DNA from: Eumeta japonica | Taxonomy: Eukaryota > Arthropoda > Insecta > Lepidoptera > Psychidae | Length of the DNA stretch: 64,000 nt | NCBI GenBank assembly: GCA_005406025.1 | Contig: BGZK01001012.1 | Coordinates: forward strand, 124,001 to 188,000 | Direction: 5' to 3' | In this document: positions 23,291-34,977 of the stretch, piece by piece | How positions within the stretch are numbered: the first letter of the stretch is position 1 | How the letters are laid out: every line of letters begins with the position of its first letter | The notes under the pieces: model-generated | Seen by the model: the letters and a program-made list of their open reading frames with translations, nothing else | Databases searched by the model: none | What the model was told of the DNA's origin: nothing | Made by a program: the position numbers and the translations under genes

Positions 23291-24980
23291 GTGTATATTT
23301 TTTTCTCTTAGTCGCTAACGCTTTCCTTACATCGATCGCTTTCGATTATTGGAAGAATTCAGCCTATAAATTCTGTGTAATGTGAAAATTTTGTAAAACT
23401 TTCAAATTCAATTTTACGTAACCTTCTAAGTATATTTGAAACCGACGATGGCTGTCGAAGTCTGACCGGGGTGGCACCGAATTTAAATATAGATTTAGAC
23501 CACTTTGAACCTTTAATAAATATTCCAGTTATAAGCGGATAAATCTATTTTCCTAAAGATTTCATTATTTTTTATCTACCAACACCGGAACAACAGGACC
23601 CTACCGTCACGTGTACACGAAATCAGGACATTACGTGATACGAGTGTTATATTTGATAGGATGTAGTCACGACCATGCGAGGGTTGGTTTTCGATGTCTG
23701 CTAAATGCCTAAAGGAAGTTGGCATGGACACAGGAACTGTTCTGAACAGAGGTGAACGAAAGAAACAAACAGCAAGCAACCCCGAAAATGCGAAATGACA
23801 CAGAGACAGAAAAATATGTATACTTTATTTATTATGTATATATTATTAATTATTAGGTTCCCTCCGTTTCCTACAAATTAAAGCTAAATTAGTCAACACA
23901 CATCTTATAATTATAATGTAATAATATAACAATACAATTGACTCAAAATTTCAAACTCGATCACTTCCCGAAAACATCAATTCCTCCTTACAAATTCAGG
24001 AATTGATTTTCATCTGATTTCTGTTAATTATTTGTGTGAATTGAGAATTAATCATCATTGTCAGAATTAACCGCAATGTACCTGTAACAGTTCCATTATA
24101 CGTGTATAATTCAATTTTGGTCCGACATTCTGTAATTAATTCTTATAGGCCTAGTTTGCATCTCCGAAAATTTGGAATAAATGAATGCTTTTCAAAGTTA
24201 TATAGAAGCACATATAATTTTATTTTCACATTTTTTTTTTTAAATTTTAACGTGTTTGCAAATCTCAGCATTTACATGGCGTTAGAAATAAAAAACAGAC
24301 TCCTTTGGATGGATTAAAATTGAAATACAGATTGATATTGGATTACGAAACACACATATCGCCTCTTAAAATAAAATAATGAATGAACAGTATTAATGAC
24401 TAAAATTAACGGATGTGACGGGAAATAACTTTTTGACATCTGATTTTAACCAACTGAATTGATCGATTTCAAACAATCAGATTATTTTTGTAGCTGCTCC
24501 CCTATTAACAAACTTTTTAATGATCACTTTTATTTATTGTAAGTGTAGTCACTATAATAACTGTTCACTATTTTGTATTGTTTTTCCTAAAAAAAAATTC
24601 AACGACATTACACACAATTCGATTGTTAATTTAAATAGTTAAAACTAAATGTGTTATGAAATTATTTACTTGCGCGAACTATTTAGGACATTCTGTGAAC
24701 ACATACTCTTCAAACATAGACGTCAAGAAGTTACTGCTATTCCAAGAAAGAAAAGTCTGAAAAGCGATTGAGCTAATAGTATCGATTTTAATGTTTTATT
24801 CAAGTTCTCCAAACTAAAAAATATATAATCACCTCCTGGGCTTTTCGAGTTAAATAATTTACATTTATTACAAAAAAACTCTTTCATTACAATTTTCTAT
24901 TAACAATATCTCTCGAAAGAACCAATCGCTTTTGATGTATTTTAAATGATCGCCGCTGCTTCCTCAAAAAGTGATTGGTT
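23291..24980. other. AT-rich stretch, no gene
   Basis: Minus frame of 67 codons (23576-23779) and plus frame of 71 codons (24102-24317) have no known domain. From 23820 onward the DNA is very AT-rich. Confidence 0.4.
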
Positions 24981-25500
24981 TAATTTTGGGATTTATCGGT
25001 ACAGTGGTTTAAGAAATATTATAAAAATAAGCTTTTGGAAAAATTTTTCTTTAACTTTATTTTTTGATCAAATCGAACTATTTTGATGCAATTAGTGTGT
25101 CTTTTTGTAGTCTGCAGTAAGTATCGACGTTAATTTTTGAGGAGAACAACGGGAGAAATTTTGGAGTTTATCGGTACAGTAGTTTAGAAAATATTGTAAA
25201 TAAAAAGGTTTTGAAGATTTTTTCTCCGATCATAAATCTTGAACAAATCAAAGAATATTTATTCAGTTTATAACAGTCGATGCAACTGTTTCCAGATAAA
25301 AGCTGATTAGATTTTGGTATCGATCGTTAGAGTAATCTGAAAGTTACTTGAAAAAAAAATTTACTCTAAACTTTATTTTTAAAATTCCTCAAGTCTAACG
25401 AACGGAATTAGTTCAACGTTTCAGGATGTCCAAGTTGAATGGACCCCTTACTAATATCGTAAACAGTGTTTCTATGGATTAATCTGTTCAAAAATTATGA
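24981..25500. repeat. Imperfect tandem repeat, about 155-175 bp unit
   Basis: aattttgggatttatcgg-tacagtggttta (24982), aattttggagtttatcgg-tacagtagttta (25157) and attttggtatcgatcg-ttagagtaatct (25311) mark three diverged units. The spacing is 175 then about 154. The third unit is the most diverged. Confidence 0.6.
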
Positions 25501-25650
25501 GAGGTTTACACACACACACACACACACACGCACGCAGACACACACGCGGGCACGCACATGCGCATGCACACATACAGACATAATTGAGCAAACGGTTGAA
25601 ATAAATTCCTAGAACCGTAAAACGTCAAGATCTGGTGGAAACTCTATTTT
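25501..25650 (+). mobile_element. (CA)n microsatellite and element tail
   Basis: A cacacaca run (25509-25530) passes into cgcacgcagacacacac and ends catacagacat. It is followed by ccgtaaaacgtcaagatctg, a phrase I associate with common lepidopteran repeat tails. Together with the tandem units upstream this may be one element of roughly 700 bp. Confidence 0.45.
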
Positions 25651-25766
25651 CGAAAACTGAAATGTAAACAGTAAGTTTCCAGTTTTATCATTTTTTTTCT
25701 ATGTCCATAGCGCAAAGTTTAAAATTTGAAGAAAAATATTCGTAGCTTATTTTTCGACTTTTATCT

Positions 25767-26048
25767 TTTTTTGACGTGATAACGTCTTATAAATCAACGA
25801 ATGCCGACGGCATGCACAAAAAAGCATGACTTATTGTCTAGTTCTGCATGCGCTGAGCGTGCAAGCAAGAGCGCGGAGAAAGCGATAGAGAGGCACGATC
25901 GGCCTAAGCGTTGGGCTTGTGATTACTATATAAAATAATGATAATTCAGTTCAATTCATAAAAGTAAGTAATTTTTCATCAACGTTTTCTTATGACGTTA
26001 TCACGTAAAATTATCGCTTGTAAACCGACTTTACAGACAACCATTTTT
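25767..26048 (+). mobile_element. Non-autonomous DNA element, family G copy 2
   Basis: Left end tttttgacgtgataacgtc (25767-25787) and right block ttatgacgttatcacgtaaaa, (25990-26010) are inverted copies of one another. A further tail taaaccgactttacagacaa follows to about 26048. The core gtgcaagcaagagcgcgg (from 25859) matches copy 1. No coding capacity. Shortest member of the family. Confidence 0.8.
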
Positions 26049-27250
26049 TTGTAATAAGGGCAAACTTCTATTCATATATTTGTAATTATGAATAATGATA
26101 ATAAGAACAATGCAATTCATTCATTTGTATTTTGCACTACTTTATACTTTTTGAAGTTTATATTTGTTGTTATGAAGTAGCATATTATCCTAGTTGATCC
26201 AAGAAAAAAAATCCTATATATCAGTGGATAGGAAATTTCAAAATAAAACAACATTTGAATTCAACCACAAAGTTGCTGATTGAAATCTTTGTAGGAATCT
26301 AAAAAAAACTTGAAATGTCTTCAGAAGTTTTTGAATATGAGCAGTTTTTAACTGTCATCATTTGACAAACTGGTATTATATAGCTTTAGGATTCTTACAA
26401 TCTGAGAGTAGCTGCACTGATTTCCAGCAATAAATTGTTGTTGATAGACGTTTTAAAAATTTCGCCTTTCGAATAAATACCTTAATAAGTACTGATAACA
26501 ATTTATCTGTTCTAAAGCTAAAAGGTCATAAATAGACGAAAGCTTCAAACATAAAGTATTTTCTTTCATCCAGTTAATTATATTTATTAAATTCATTCAC
26601 TCATCAGTGTTTTACTAATAAACTGAAATACTTACTAATTCTCAATTTTTAATGTATGATAATGAATTTGGTAAAATATTTTTGATATTCTCTTTAATGA
26701 ATTTGTTAGTCGGTGATAACGGTGAAATTAAATAAATAGTCTAAAATAAAAATTCTGCAGTTATTGAGGGAATGTGCAATTAAAAAAAGAGTAGAATATT
26801 AAAACTCGATATTACGTATAAAATTGTTTCAGAAATTTGTAACAAAAGTCTTGAAAATTCACTGTTCGCTTGAATTTGTTGTGACAACGTTCCCCATATT
26901 AGACGAAATAATTTGAATTTCAAAAATGTTTGCGTACAGTCCATATAAAAAAATGACAAACTTCAAACTCACTTTGACGTAAATTGAGGTCAAAATGTCA
27001 GATTTTATAAAATTTTATAGATTTTTTAAAAATCGTTAACGAAATTCTTCAGTCAATTTGGGGACACAGAATCGAAACTGGAATATTTACAGTTTGAAAC
27101 CCCTTTTTTTGGTATATCTATTTTGCAGCTCTAATACTAATTCACAAACGTTTAATCAGATATTTGACTAAGAAGCGTATGACGAAAACAAAAATCTACA
27201 TAGCAAAAGAAATTGGTGTGGGTTTGGAACAGTAGTCGGGGCTATCACCG
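26049..27250. other. AT-rich stretch, nothing recognised
   Basis: No open frame of note and no repeat identified over about 1.2 kb. Confidence 0.4.
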
Positions 27251-27952
27251 TTGATTCTATTATTTTGTGAATTCAACCTGAAACTTCCTGAAAGAATTCT
27301 TGATCAGGTAAGGGCACTAACAATATATCAGATCATAGCAACGTTCATATTTTCTTATTCTTTCGTATTTTCCACATACTCTGAAGCCCCTTTAAAAATG
27401 CCGGAATCGCCTGGCCAGGTGCATGTTCGAAGTAAAAAAGTTGACAGCGTCAATTGCCGTCGTCGGTGCTCACTATTTCAGTTTACTTGGTTCAATCTGG
27501 TCCCATTTTTTTGACCTTTTTTTCATTAACGATTTCTTTTCGAATCCTGGAAATGGTTTTGATCTTTTTCGTACGAGATTCCATGTTTTCGTTTTTAGTT
27601 TTATTTTTTGTTTCGGTTTTCGCCTTCGCATTTTGATTTGCAAATGTCACCAAAAGCTTATAAATTCGCAATTTTGTTTATGATGATACGAAACGGTATC
27701 GTATATCTTATTCTTTACAATTTTCGTTTCCTTGTTCTAAACGTGTTGAGTGGTTTCGGCCTTAGCTCTCTTCAAGTGTCGATCGCTCTGAGTAGCGGCA
27801 GCACAACGCTTTATTTTCAGTATTCTTTTGAAGGATTTATGACGTCATCGGGTAAAAATAAAACTGGTTCAAACACGTATTTTATGTGTAGTCATGAAAT
27901 GGATCTTTACCACTTCATAATTATCAATTTTTCAACTATAAATTTGCAATAA
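27251..27952 (+). other. Cluster of overlapping plus-strand frames, unassigned
   Basis: Four overlapping frames (87, 86, 60 and 114 codons) tile this stretch. Their translations are rich in F, L and I because the DNA is T-rich; none shows a domain. cagGTAAGG at about 27306 is a good-looking splice donor and ctatttcag near 27475 a possible acceptor, but I cannot link them to an exon. Probably chance, or a very old transposon. Confidence 0.2.
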
Positions 27953-28520
27953 CGCCGAGCTTTCTTAGGCGTATATTCTTCGTCAGATTATTTTTCTGGG
28001 TGGCGCTACATACTCGACGTAACCGAACGTAATTTACGTCAAAACAATTCGCAGCTTAGGATCGCCCGCAACAATCGGTAGCATTACGCGGCATCGGGCG
28101 AGGGGCAAAGTATAGCGATGACGGCAAACGAAACTTTCGGAGCGTGTTTGCACGCTAAGTCCCCGACGGCGGGGCCGGTCACGCCCCCTGATATTATACT
28201 AGTAATTAATTAACTCCCTTTCTCTAAACCTGCTTTGCCGAAACGGATTTTGGGATTTCGTTTAATTAAAACTCTATTATATTTCGCCTTCTTTCGCGCG
28301 CGCTTCGCGGTTTACGTTAACTCGACGCGCCGCCCGTGCGGGGTGCATTGAGTCGCGCGCCGCTGCGACGGTGAGCTGTGGCAGTTAAAAGGAATCTATT
28401 AAAGTGATTGTTCTCTTCGGTAGTTTATTTGTTTTTGTACCCCTTAATCTTGCTTAATAAAGTCACGCGATTGGCGCAACTTTGTTCGCATTTAAGTGAT
28501 AGTACGAGAACGAAGGATAG
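27953..28520. promoter_or_regulatory. CpG-rich island, candidate regulatory DNA
   Basis: CpG-rich in two parts (28060-28190 and 28290-28380) with tagtaattaattaac between them near 28200, a strong TAATTA cluster. No open frame of note. Confidence 0.35.
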
Positions 28521-28697
28521 TGAACGGATAGATTTCATTAATTTTTTTTTTGATTTCACATAATTTTGGCTCTAATTTCTGATATAAACAGTCTTATTCG
28601 TTTAAAAATTGTAATACACCTACTGTAATTAATTTAGATTTAAGACGAATGAACTTAATGAACCAAAAATGAAGTTTACTTTTATAAAACGAAAGTA

Positions 28698-29165
28698 TTT
28701 TGACGTGACAACGTCTTAAATTAGGTTGCGGCTGGGAGTCACTTATGAAAAAGTGTAACGCTCGGTAACGTAACGATGAGTCACCGAACGAGAGAGAGGC
28801 CCGCCGAATGCCTTGCGTCTCTCTCCCACTCAACTATGATCGGTCTGCCGCGCGCGCAGCACTAGAGAATTAGTGCATAGCTTGCAAATGTATTGCAAGT
28901 TATTGTATGTATATTTGTATATAAATACGTATGTATGTGTAAAGGTAAAAATAAAATTTTGTTAATATGAAATTCAGTGCGAGATTCTTTGTATAAATTA
29001 ATGTTTTAAATATAATTCTTTGTATAAATAAATGTTTTAAATTGTTACTATTATTTCATCCTTCTTCCTACTATACGAATGAATATTCACATTAAAATGA
29101 TTTTACCATTCAAAGTCGTTGTCACGTAAAACTTTCGCCCGTATACCGACTTTACAGGCAACCAA
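28698..29165 (+). mobile_element. Non-autonomous DNA element, family G copy 3
   Basis: Left end ttttgacgtgacaacgtctt (28698) and right end cgttgtcacgtaaaac (29117) are inverted copies. The tail gtataccgactttacagg (from about 29141) matches copy 2. The core contains gcgtctctctcccactcaa near 28814, comparable to the minus strand of copy 1. It also has a private 31-bp tandem duplication, attctttgtataaat..., at 28984-29045. The 79-codon minus frame across the left end is chance. Confidence 0.75.
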
Positions 29166-29397
29166 ATTTTTTGAATAACAATTTAAGTAGATTTAATTGT
29201 ATTAAATAAAAAGGATTTATAATAACAAGCTTACTTCAAAATGAAAACAGAAATCACAAAACTCGATTTGGTACGATACACGGTACGGTACACAATAAAA
29301 AAACTTTGTTAGTTTGCGTAAGGTCAGAAAAGAAGCATATTCGTATTTTATTATAAATCCAAAATAACTTTTCATCATATTTATTTACATTTAATTA
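29166..29397. other. AT-rich stretch, nothing recognised
   Basis: A small repeat ggtacgatac/ggtacggtac near 29270. No gene. Confidence 0.4.
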
Positions 29398-29726
29398 TTA
29401 TAAATATGTGCCATTTTGTGTAACAACTTGTTTCCATTTTGTGAGTAGTGACATAATTCCATTACCACAGAAATTTTGAGATTTCTGATCAAAGAACTGC
29501 GACAAGTAGTTCTGACAACAAACTCTGTCAATATTCTAAGTGGCCAAAAATGTATGTAGTCTGGCGTTATCGTAGTAAAAAACCACACCCTTTCTGTAGA
29601 TCAATTCCGACCGTTTTTTCTCTACGTCTTGCTTAAGTCTCATCAACTGTTGACAGTAGAGGTTTTGCCTGTCGATGAAAGCTCATAATGAATAATGCCG
29701 TTATAATCTCACCATACATACAACAT
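29398..29726 (-). pseudogene. mariner-type transposase fossil
   Basis: Reading the minus strand gives, in order, MLYVW then a stop, DYNGIIHYELSS, a frame break, QQLMRLKQDVEKKRSEL, RKGVVFYYDNARLHTFLAT, another stop, then QFFDQKSQNFCGNGIM and TKWKQVVTQNGTYL before a final stop. This order is that of the mariner transposase catalytic half, which cuts and rejoins DNA with a DD(34)D triad. The DNARxH block with its Asp (29569-29571) is present. The segment that should hold the YSPDLAPSD Asp is deleted between LAT and QFF, and the N-terminal half is absent. Two stops and a frame break make it non-functional. Confidence 0.85.
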
Positions 29727-29791
29727 CAACTAATTGAATGCTAATACGGGTATCGCTATAGTCTGTGGAGCTTGATTGCATTTTGATCAGA

Positions 29792-29837
29792 ATCTTTTGT
29801 GTACGTTCTTATAGCGATAAGAACGTACACAAAAGAT
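29792..29837. repeat. Perfect hairpin, 21-bp stem, 4-nt loop
   Basis: atcttttgtgtacgttctta-t (29792-29812) pairs exactly with ataagaacgtacacaaaag-at (29817-29837) around agcg. It lies about 65 bp from the mariner fossil. Confidence 0.9.
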
Positions 29838-29856
29838 CGAAGGTACACACGATCAT

Positions 29857-29983
29857 GATAATATAATGTAGTTACAATTATTGTTATTTTTGGAATCGGT
29901 GTCTATTACTAGATATATTGTAGTGTTTCCTTGGCTGACACCGACTCCGAAAATAACAATAATTTTAACTATATTATTTTATC
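29857..29983. mobile_element. Foldback element, 47-bp arms, 33-nt spacer
   Basis: Left arm 29857-29903 (gataatataatgtagtt... ending atcggtgtc) and right arm 29937-29983 (gacaccgac... ending ttttatc) pair with only a few mismatches. Equal arm length and short size suggest a MITE or foldback element. It begins 20 bp after the hairpin at 29792-29837. Confidence 0.75.
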
Positions 29984-31790
29984 GTAATAATTTGATTGAG
30001 GTAGTCTAACAATATTTCATTTCATTTTACTTAAGAAAACTCTAAAAATATTTTGATCATTGTTTGTAATTCATAGGTGTGTGTTGAGTTAAATTTGAAG
30101 TGGCTAGGTATCCACCTACCTTCTTGCATAGTAGACTCATAGATCGTACCTACATATTGATGAGTAGAAAAAGTAAGTTGATTATTAAATTGTACAATAA
30201 TACACAATTATTTTTTTACTTTTTAGTGCATATTAATTTGTTTTGGAATAGGTTTTGTTTTGAAGTATTTTTTTTTTGTTAAAATTTTTGTTTTTCCCTT
30301 TTTTGTAATTAAACTTCAAAACGTATTGAATTTATATTATAGATTCATTCATCTTGGACGACAGAAAAACAATGAAAAAAAATGGCGGGACACCGTTTTA
30401 CCTTTTTATTTTTCTTTTTTCAAAATGTCATCTATTCAGTGTTATCAAAACTAGCCAGTTACAAACAGCACAACCAAAGAGATTTTACTATATCTTTTTA
30501 CTTTTAAAAGACAAAACTTTCTCCCGTCCCAATATATGACGATCGCTAGCGGCATTTTCTAAATTTTCTTATGTTTTATTATTAACACTCAAAAATTTAT
30601 CGTACAAAATAATAGTAACAAATACAAGTGTAGTGTACAAATATAAATGTAGTAGTGATTCATAATACACTTACAATATAATAATACTACTGACTCGCAA
30701 AATAATAAGTCATTGATCTGTAAAATTAACAAGATAAGGGACACCGTAAACCATTGTGTGACAACGGTGCACATCTCTAAGAACCATTGACTACTCTTGT
30801 AGTCCGCTCAGGAAGGATTTTTTAGGAAGCCCACAAGATGAAAGCTCTTCGAAACGCATTGAGCCGAACCCAATCGAAAGTCTAGACTTTGAGCTATCAT
30901 CAGTCTCAGTCGATTTACAGATATTCGAGGGGAAGAATGCTCTGTGTATCGACTTCGGACTGAAACAGATATCCGACATTATATTTATACCGAGAGACTT
31001 ACTTATTTTTTTATCGTAACATCCACGGTCGAATCTGAAATGCAAGTACCCTAAATATTTTCTATACCAATATAAAAGCCAGTTAGACATACATGTAGGA
31101 AATAGGAACTACAACAACAGAACTTAGATTGTATGGCTTTGATTAGACCCCAAAAAACACAAATCACTGGTACGTACCGCAATAGCCTTTATCATATACG
31201 ATCTGAAGAAAAAATTTACTGCATCTTGACAGCACTAATGTTGGCATTCTTAATAATTGTTTAACCCAAACTCGATGCTACTATATTTGAGCCGATGTTT
31301 TATTGCAAGATCTTTTCAACTAAGATTTGCAACCTACTGGTACAACTATGGATGCGTACTAGTAAACTCGAGATTATCATTTCGATAATCGAATTGGCAC
31401 ATTTAAATCATGATAAGTACGAAGTACACAACTGCTTTAGACATAAAAATACACATGAGTAAAACACTTATTACCTTGTATGTAACCACAACCTCAAATA
31501 TTAGTATTAGGTATTGCGCTGTTGCCGACACGTCTTTATCTGCTTTCAAGTGATAGCGAAACGCTAAAACAAAATAATGGAAGCAAAACAGGAAAGAAGA
31601 AGGAACATACCACGGGAGAAGCCTACTGGTCTCTAGTCTCACTCAACTGTGGGCGCCCCCTCTTCTTTCTTCCATTTTAAGCTAAATCACTTCAAAAATC
31701 TAAATCTAAGGCTAAATCAAAGACTTGATAAACTTCGTGAAATTAATATCGGTACACGATGTAGACTCAATGCACGGGAGCCATCACATA
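29984..31790. other. AT-rich stretch, no gene
   Basis: Several chance frames of 60-99 codons on both strands (the longest is minus 30791-31090) show no domain. A small hairpin gattatc-atttc-gataatc lies near 31371. Confidence 0.4.
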
Positions 31791-32300
31791 CACGTACCCA
31801 CACAAAATTACCTGCGTGCCACGGCGATATTAATTTGGACTACGAATACCGCTAGATAGCGTTTGTTCCAATTGTGGAGGATTGAGGAAATAAATATGTG
31901 GATGGATATTTTATGCCGGATAACTATTATGCCGTAACAATTAGAATGTCTAATTGCAAGAGGCGAAGTAATTACATCGTAAATAAAATTACACGTAGCA
32001 TGATCGATGGAAATTCCCAAAAGCTTAGTTTATTTCGACTCTCAGTGAACTCATTACGGCGGGGCTTATCGTACGCACTGCTGCTGCAAAACTTTTTTAC
32101 GGGCTCGCAGCCGAGAACAACAGCGATAAATAAAAGTCGGGGCCCGCGCTTCAGGAGGTGGCCGTGCGTCGACAACGATTTTTGTTTTTTTTTCGGGCCG
32201 TTTTCGAATACGACCTGCGAACCCCTACTCAAGTCGCGGCTCCCATTAGCAAGTTAGCGTGTAAATCAGAATGGGCAGTAAAAAGCACCTGATAGTCGCG
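31791..32300. promoter_or_regulatory. Candidate conserved regulatory region
   Basis: Balanced composition over about 500 bp, frames open on both strands (119 codons plus at 31898-32257; 86 codons minus at 31972-32232) with no domain. Sites visible include gatattaatttgg (31827), cgtaaataaaattac (31979) and cgataaataaaagtc (about 32123), all homeodomain-like. Confidence 0.35.
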
Positions 32301-32780
32301 TGGAGGTGCGGCTTTATGAGTTGAAATATTACTTTTTTTTTCACTTATTATTTAAAGTCGTTCGCCCCTCGAGTTTTAAACTGTAATAATCTACCGGACC
32401 TCCCGCCCGCCCATTAGTGCTGTGCGCGATGTTGGTTAGAATAAGGATAAAGACGGTTTTAAGATTTGGCTAAGATATTGGTAAACTTAATAGGAATCTA
32501 AAGGCAGAAAAGAGATATAGAAAAGCCGAACATATGCATTGATTTGGACATTTCAAAATAATATTTTTATATTGAGAATACAAAAATTTTAATAAACCTG
32601 CCCTCTAACAAAAGTGTTGCTCATTTTATAAATGATATTATTATAAAATTTATTGCATTTTTCACTATTTATTTCAATTGTTTGACCATACAAACGTTTT
32701 TAAATTACATTCTGTTATTGCAAATATTCACGTATTTTTGTTTTTAATACAACTGGAATTAAATACACATTTTCAACATA
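32301..32780. other. Mixed then AT-rich, no gene
   Basis: A short GC patch ccggacctcccgcccgccc near 32394; otherwise AT-rich with no frame. Confidence 0.4.
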
Positions 32781-32858
32781 AAACGTAAACTTATGATATA
32801 ATGCGTAAAATGTATATCCTAATATACATTTTACGCATTATATCATAAGTTTACGTTT
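32781..32858. repeat. Perfect 37-bp inverted repeat, 4-nt loop
   Basis: Left arm 32781-32817 begins aaacgtaaacttatg and ends aaaatgtatat; right arm 32822-32858 is its exact reverse complement; the loop is ccta. Perfection over 37 bp implies recent origin or conservation. Transcribed, it would be a long dsRNA stem of pre-miRNA-like size, though a stem with no bulges is not typical of animal pre-miRNAs. Confidence 0.95.
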
Positions 32859-32997
32859 GATATCACATTTTCAATATTCAATTCAATTAAATTCATTCTC
32901 ACTTAAATTAAAGACTGAGATTAAAACTTAACTCAGCATTAAATAGATTACGAAATACGAATATTGTGTAAGTATACATTTACGTTTAACCAACTCC
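32859..32997. other. AT-rich stretch, nothing recognised
   Basis: No feature seen. Confidence 0.4.
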
Positions 32998-33390
32998 CGC
33001 CCGCATGGAGAATGAATCTTTCATCATAGATATGTACCGATTACGATCATAATCGTAATTCCAACGATTACCCCGTTCTCGGTTTCGACCCCAATCTCGC
33101 TTTTCATTTCGAATCCGGTCTTGGACCTAGTAGATTTCGATTCTAGCCCCGCTCTCAATTCTGTCCTCGGCTCTACTCCTTATTCTGATTCTGATCAATC
33201 TTTGGATTCTAATTTTAGTTCCACACTCGATTCTGTCTTTGGTTCCGTTCTATATTTCGATTCTTCCCGGTCTCGACTCGCGATTTAGCCGATATCAATA
33301 TCAGTATCAAAATAAAATTAAGCTCTATCACTCAAGAACAGTGCAGTTTTCTATAGTGAAAGAATTTTTAGGATCTGTAATAGAAATGTT
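32998..33390 (+). mobile_element. Dispersed element with degenerate internal repeat
   Basis: Head cccgcccgcatggagaatg then a long run of gattct/gttccg/ctcggttt units (33040-33290), then aagctctatcactcaag and agtgcagttttctatagtg. The last block matches aaactctattactctgag and agtgcagctttctatgtgtg at 40450-40485. Same architecture as 40227-40690: fixed head, drifted simple repeat, fixed tail. Confidence 0.6.
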
Positions 33391-33790
33391 AAAATTACCT
33401 ATAAAATGTTTATAATTTTATAATCATAGAATATAAATTTCCAAATTATAAATTGAGTTGATTTTATACAGCTACCCTCGAAACCACAGATTAAATTTTT
33501 AATTTAATCTTTCATTTTTTGTTAATAAGCAAACATGAACGTAGCAGCCATATTCTATTGAGACATTTTCGAACCAAAAAATATTAAAATATGTGTATTA
33601 TCTCGGAAAATACATTTTCAAGCTTTGTAGCAACTATAGGCAGAATGCTTCTTAAAGCCAAGGTACGCAGATTTTCGTGTTTATAATACAAGCTACAATT
33701 ATTTTCAGGTTAATATGCGAACAGAGAAACCAAATATATATAATCTGTCCTCACAGTTTTATTAATATGTCAAACTACATCCCGATATGC
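33391..33790. other. AT-rich stretch, nothing recognised
   Basis: Contains the start of a 61-codon chance frame (33677-33862). Confidence 0.4.
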
Positions 33791-33905
33791 TCCTGTCAAA
33801 ATATCCTAATGTTCGACGCGCGCCGGCACAACACTAGCCGGCGTTCTCCGTCAGCCGTCTGATTAATGCTAATTTTCACGCTAGCCGGACAAGATCTGAA
33901 AGTTT
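33791..33905. promoter_or_regulatory. Small GC pocket with inverted repeat and ATTA sites
   Basis: cgccggc (33821-33827) and gccggcg (33837-33843) form a short inverted repeat. gattaatgctaattttc follows near 33861, a paired homeodomain site. Confidence 0.3.
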
Positions 33906-34977
33906 TGAAGGCAAGAAATTTATAATTTGCGAGGGCCTAAGTTATTTCACAGCTTGTATATTAATTACTTACGTCAACTTTTATCCGCATCAGATACTTT
34001 TAATATTATAAATTAAATTACGTATTCTAAATCGTCAATCTAATTAATATGTTAATATTTTATAATTGAACGTAATAAATTTATCGTTTTTGGAAACATC
34101 GTCTCGGCGTACGTACTCAAATTGTAACAAATTCAATGTCTTTCTGTGTCTAAATCCAAATACCTTCTCTCAATGTAGTAGAAGAATGAACTGCTTTATC
34201 ATGAAATCAGATAAAATGTTTCATCAGGGGGTATAATAAACAATTGCATAATGATATTCTACCCGTCAAAGTATTGCCTCATGCAGAATATATTGTCAGC
34301 CTGGGCTATTCCGTGTTTCGCCCGACTGCGGCGAAACTTAAAAGAAGTGTTTGGTCTTGTATGTATTTATACACATAGGCACACATCCACACATGCACGT
34401 ATGGATATATGCATGTAAGTCCTTTCCTATGTTCCCTTGTAGCTAAATATATTATAATGTGATTTCAATAACCTATACATCGTCCGATTGGCTTGATGGC
34501 TCGAATGTCACTGAATATATTATAATTATAAAAAATCAAAATGGCGGATTTTCGAGACCAAGTAAGGCGTTTTGATTATTATTTTTACTCTTAAACACGT
34601 CAAGTGGGGTATTAAAATGAAGGGTTTTAAGAGGCGATACGATTCGTATATTTAGAAGTAATTTGAAATGTTGAATGAAATGATCGATAAAATTCCAAAA
34701 ATATCCTTTAACAATTGTAATTTACTGTTCAACTAGTTCAACGACCAAGCTATATACAGTTGCAGATTTATTACTACTTTTCCTTTTAAACGCGAACCAT
34801 GAGACCATAATGTAAAATTTAAAGACCATTCAACACTCCCATTCATTACATAAAACGACACATTATTCTCCTTTAAAATGATACAGGCTTTTCCTCAAAA
34901 AAATTGAACATTTTTCACATTTCAAAACTTGATATCTATTAAGACAGAATTTCTGTGAAAAAGAACAATACGTTATA
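33906..34977. other. AT-rich stretch, nothing recognised
   Basis: No frame of note. The region just before 34978 may be older Copia sequence but shows no motif. Confidence 0.4.

Noticed and set aside
27251..27952. Possible exon with CAG-GTAAGG donor
   Set aside because: The coding side shows no domain and frames overlap randomly; a single donor-like site is weak evidence.
29391..29588. 65-codon minus frame MWFFTTITPDY... as a gene
   Set aside because: It is a shifted frame over the mariner transposase fossil.
32781..32858. miRNA gene
   Set aside because: Stem is perfect with no bulges and a 4-nt loop, unlike typical animal pre-miRNA; no known miRNA seed recognised.
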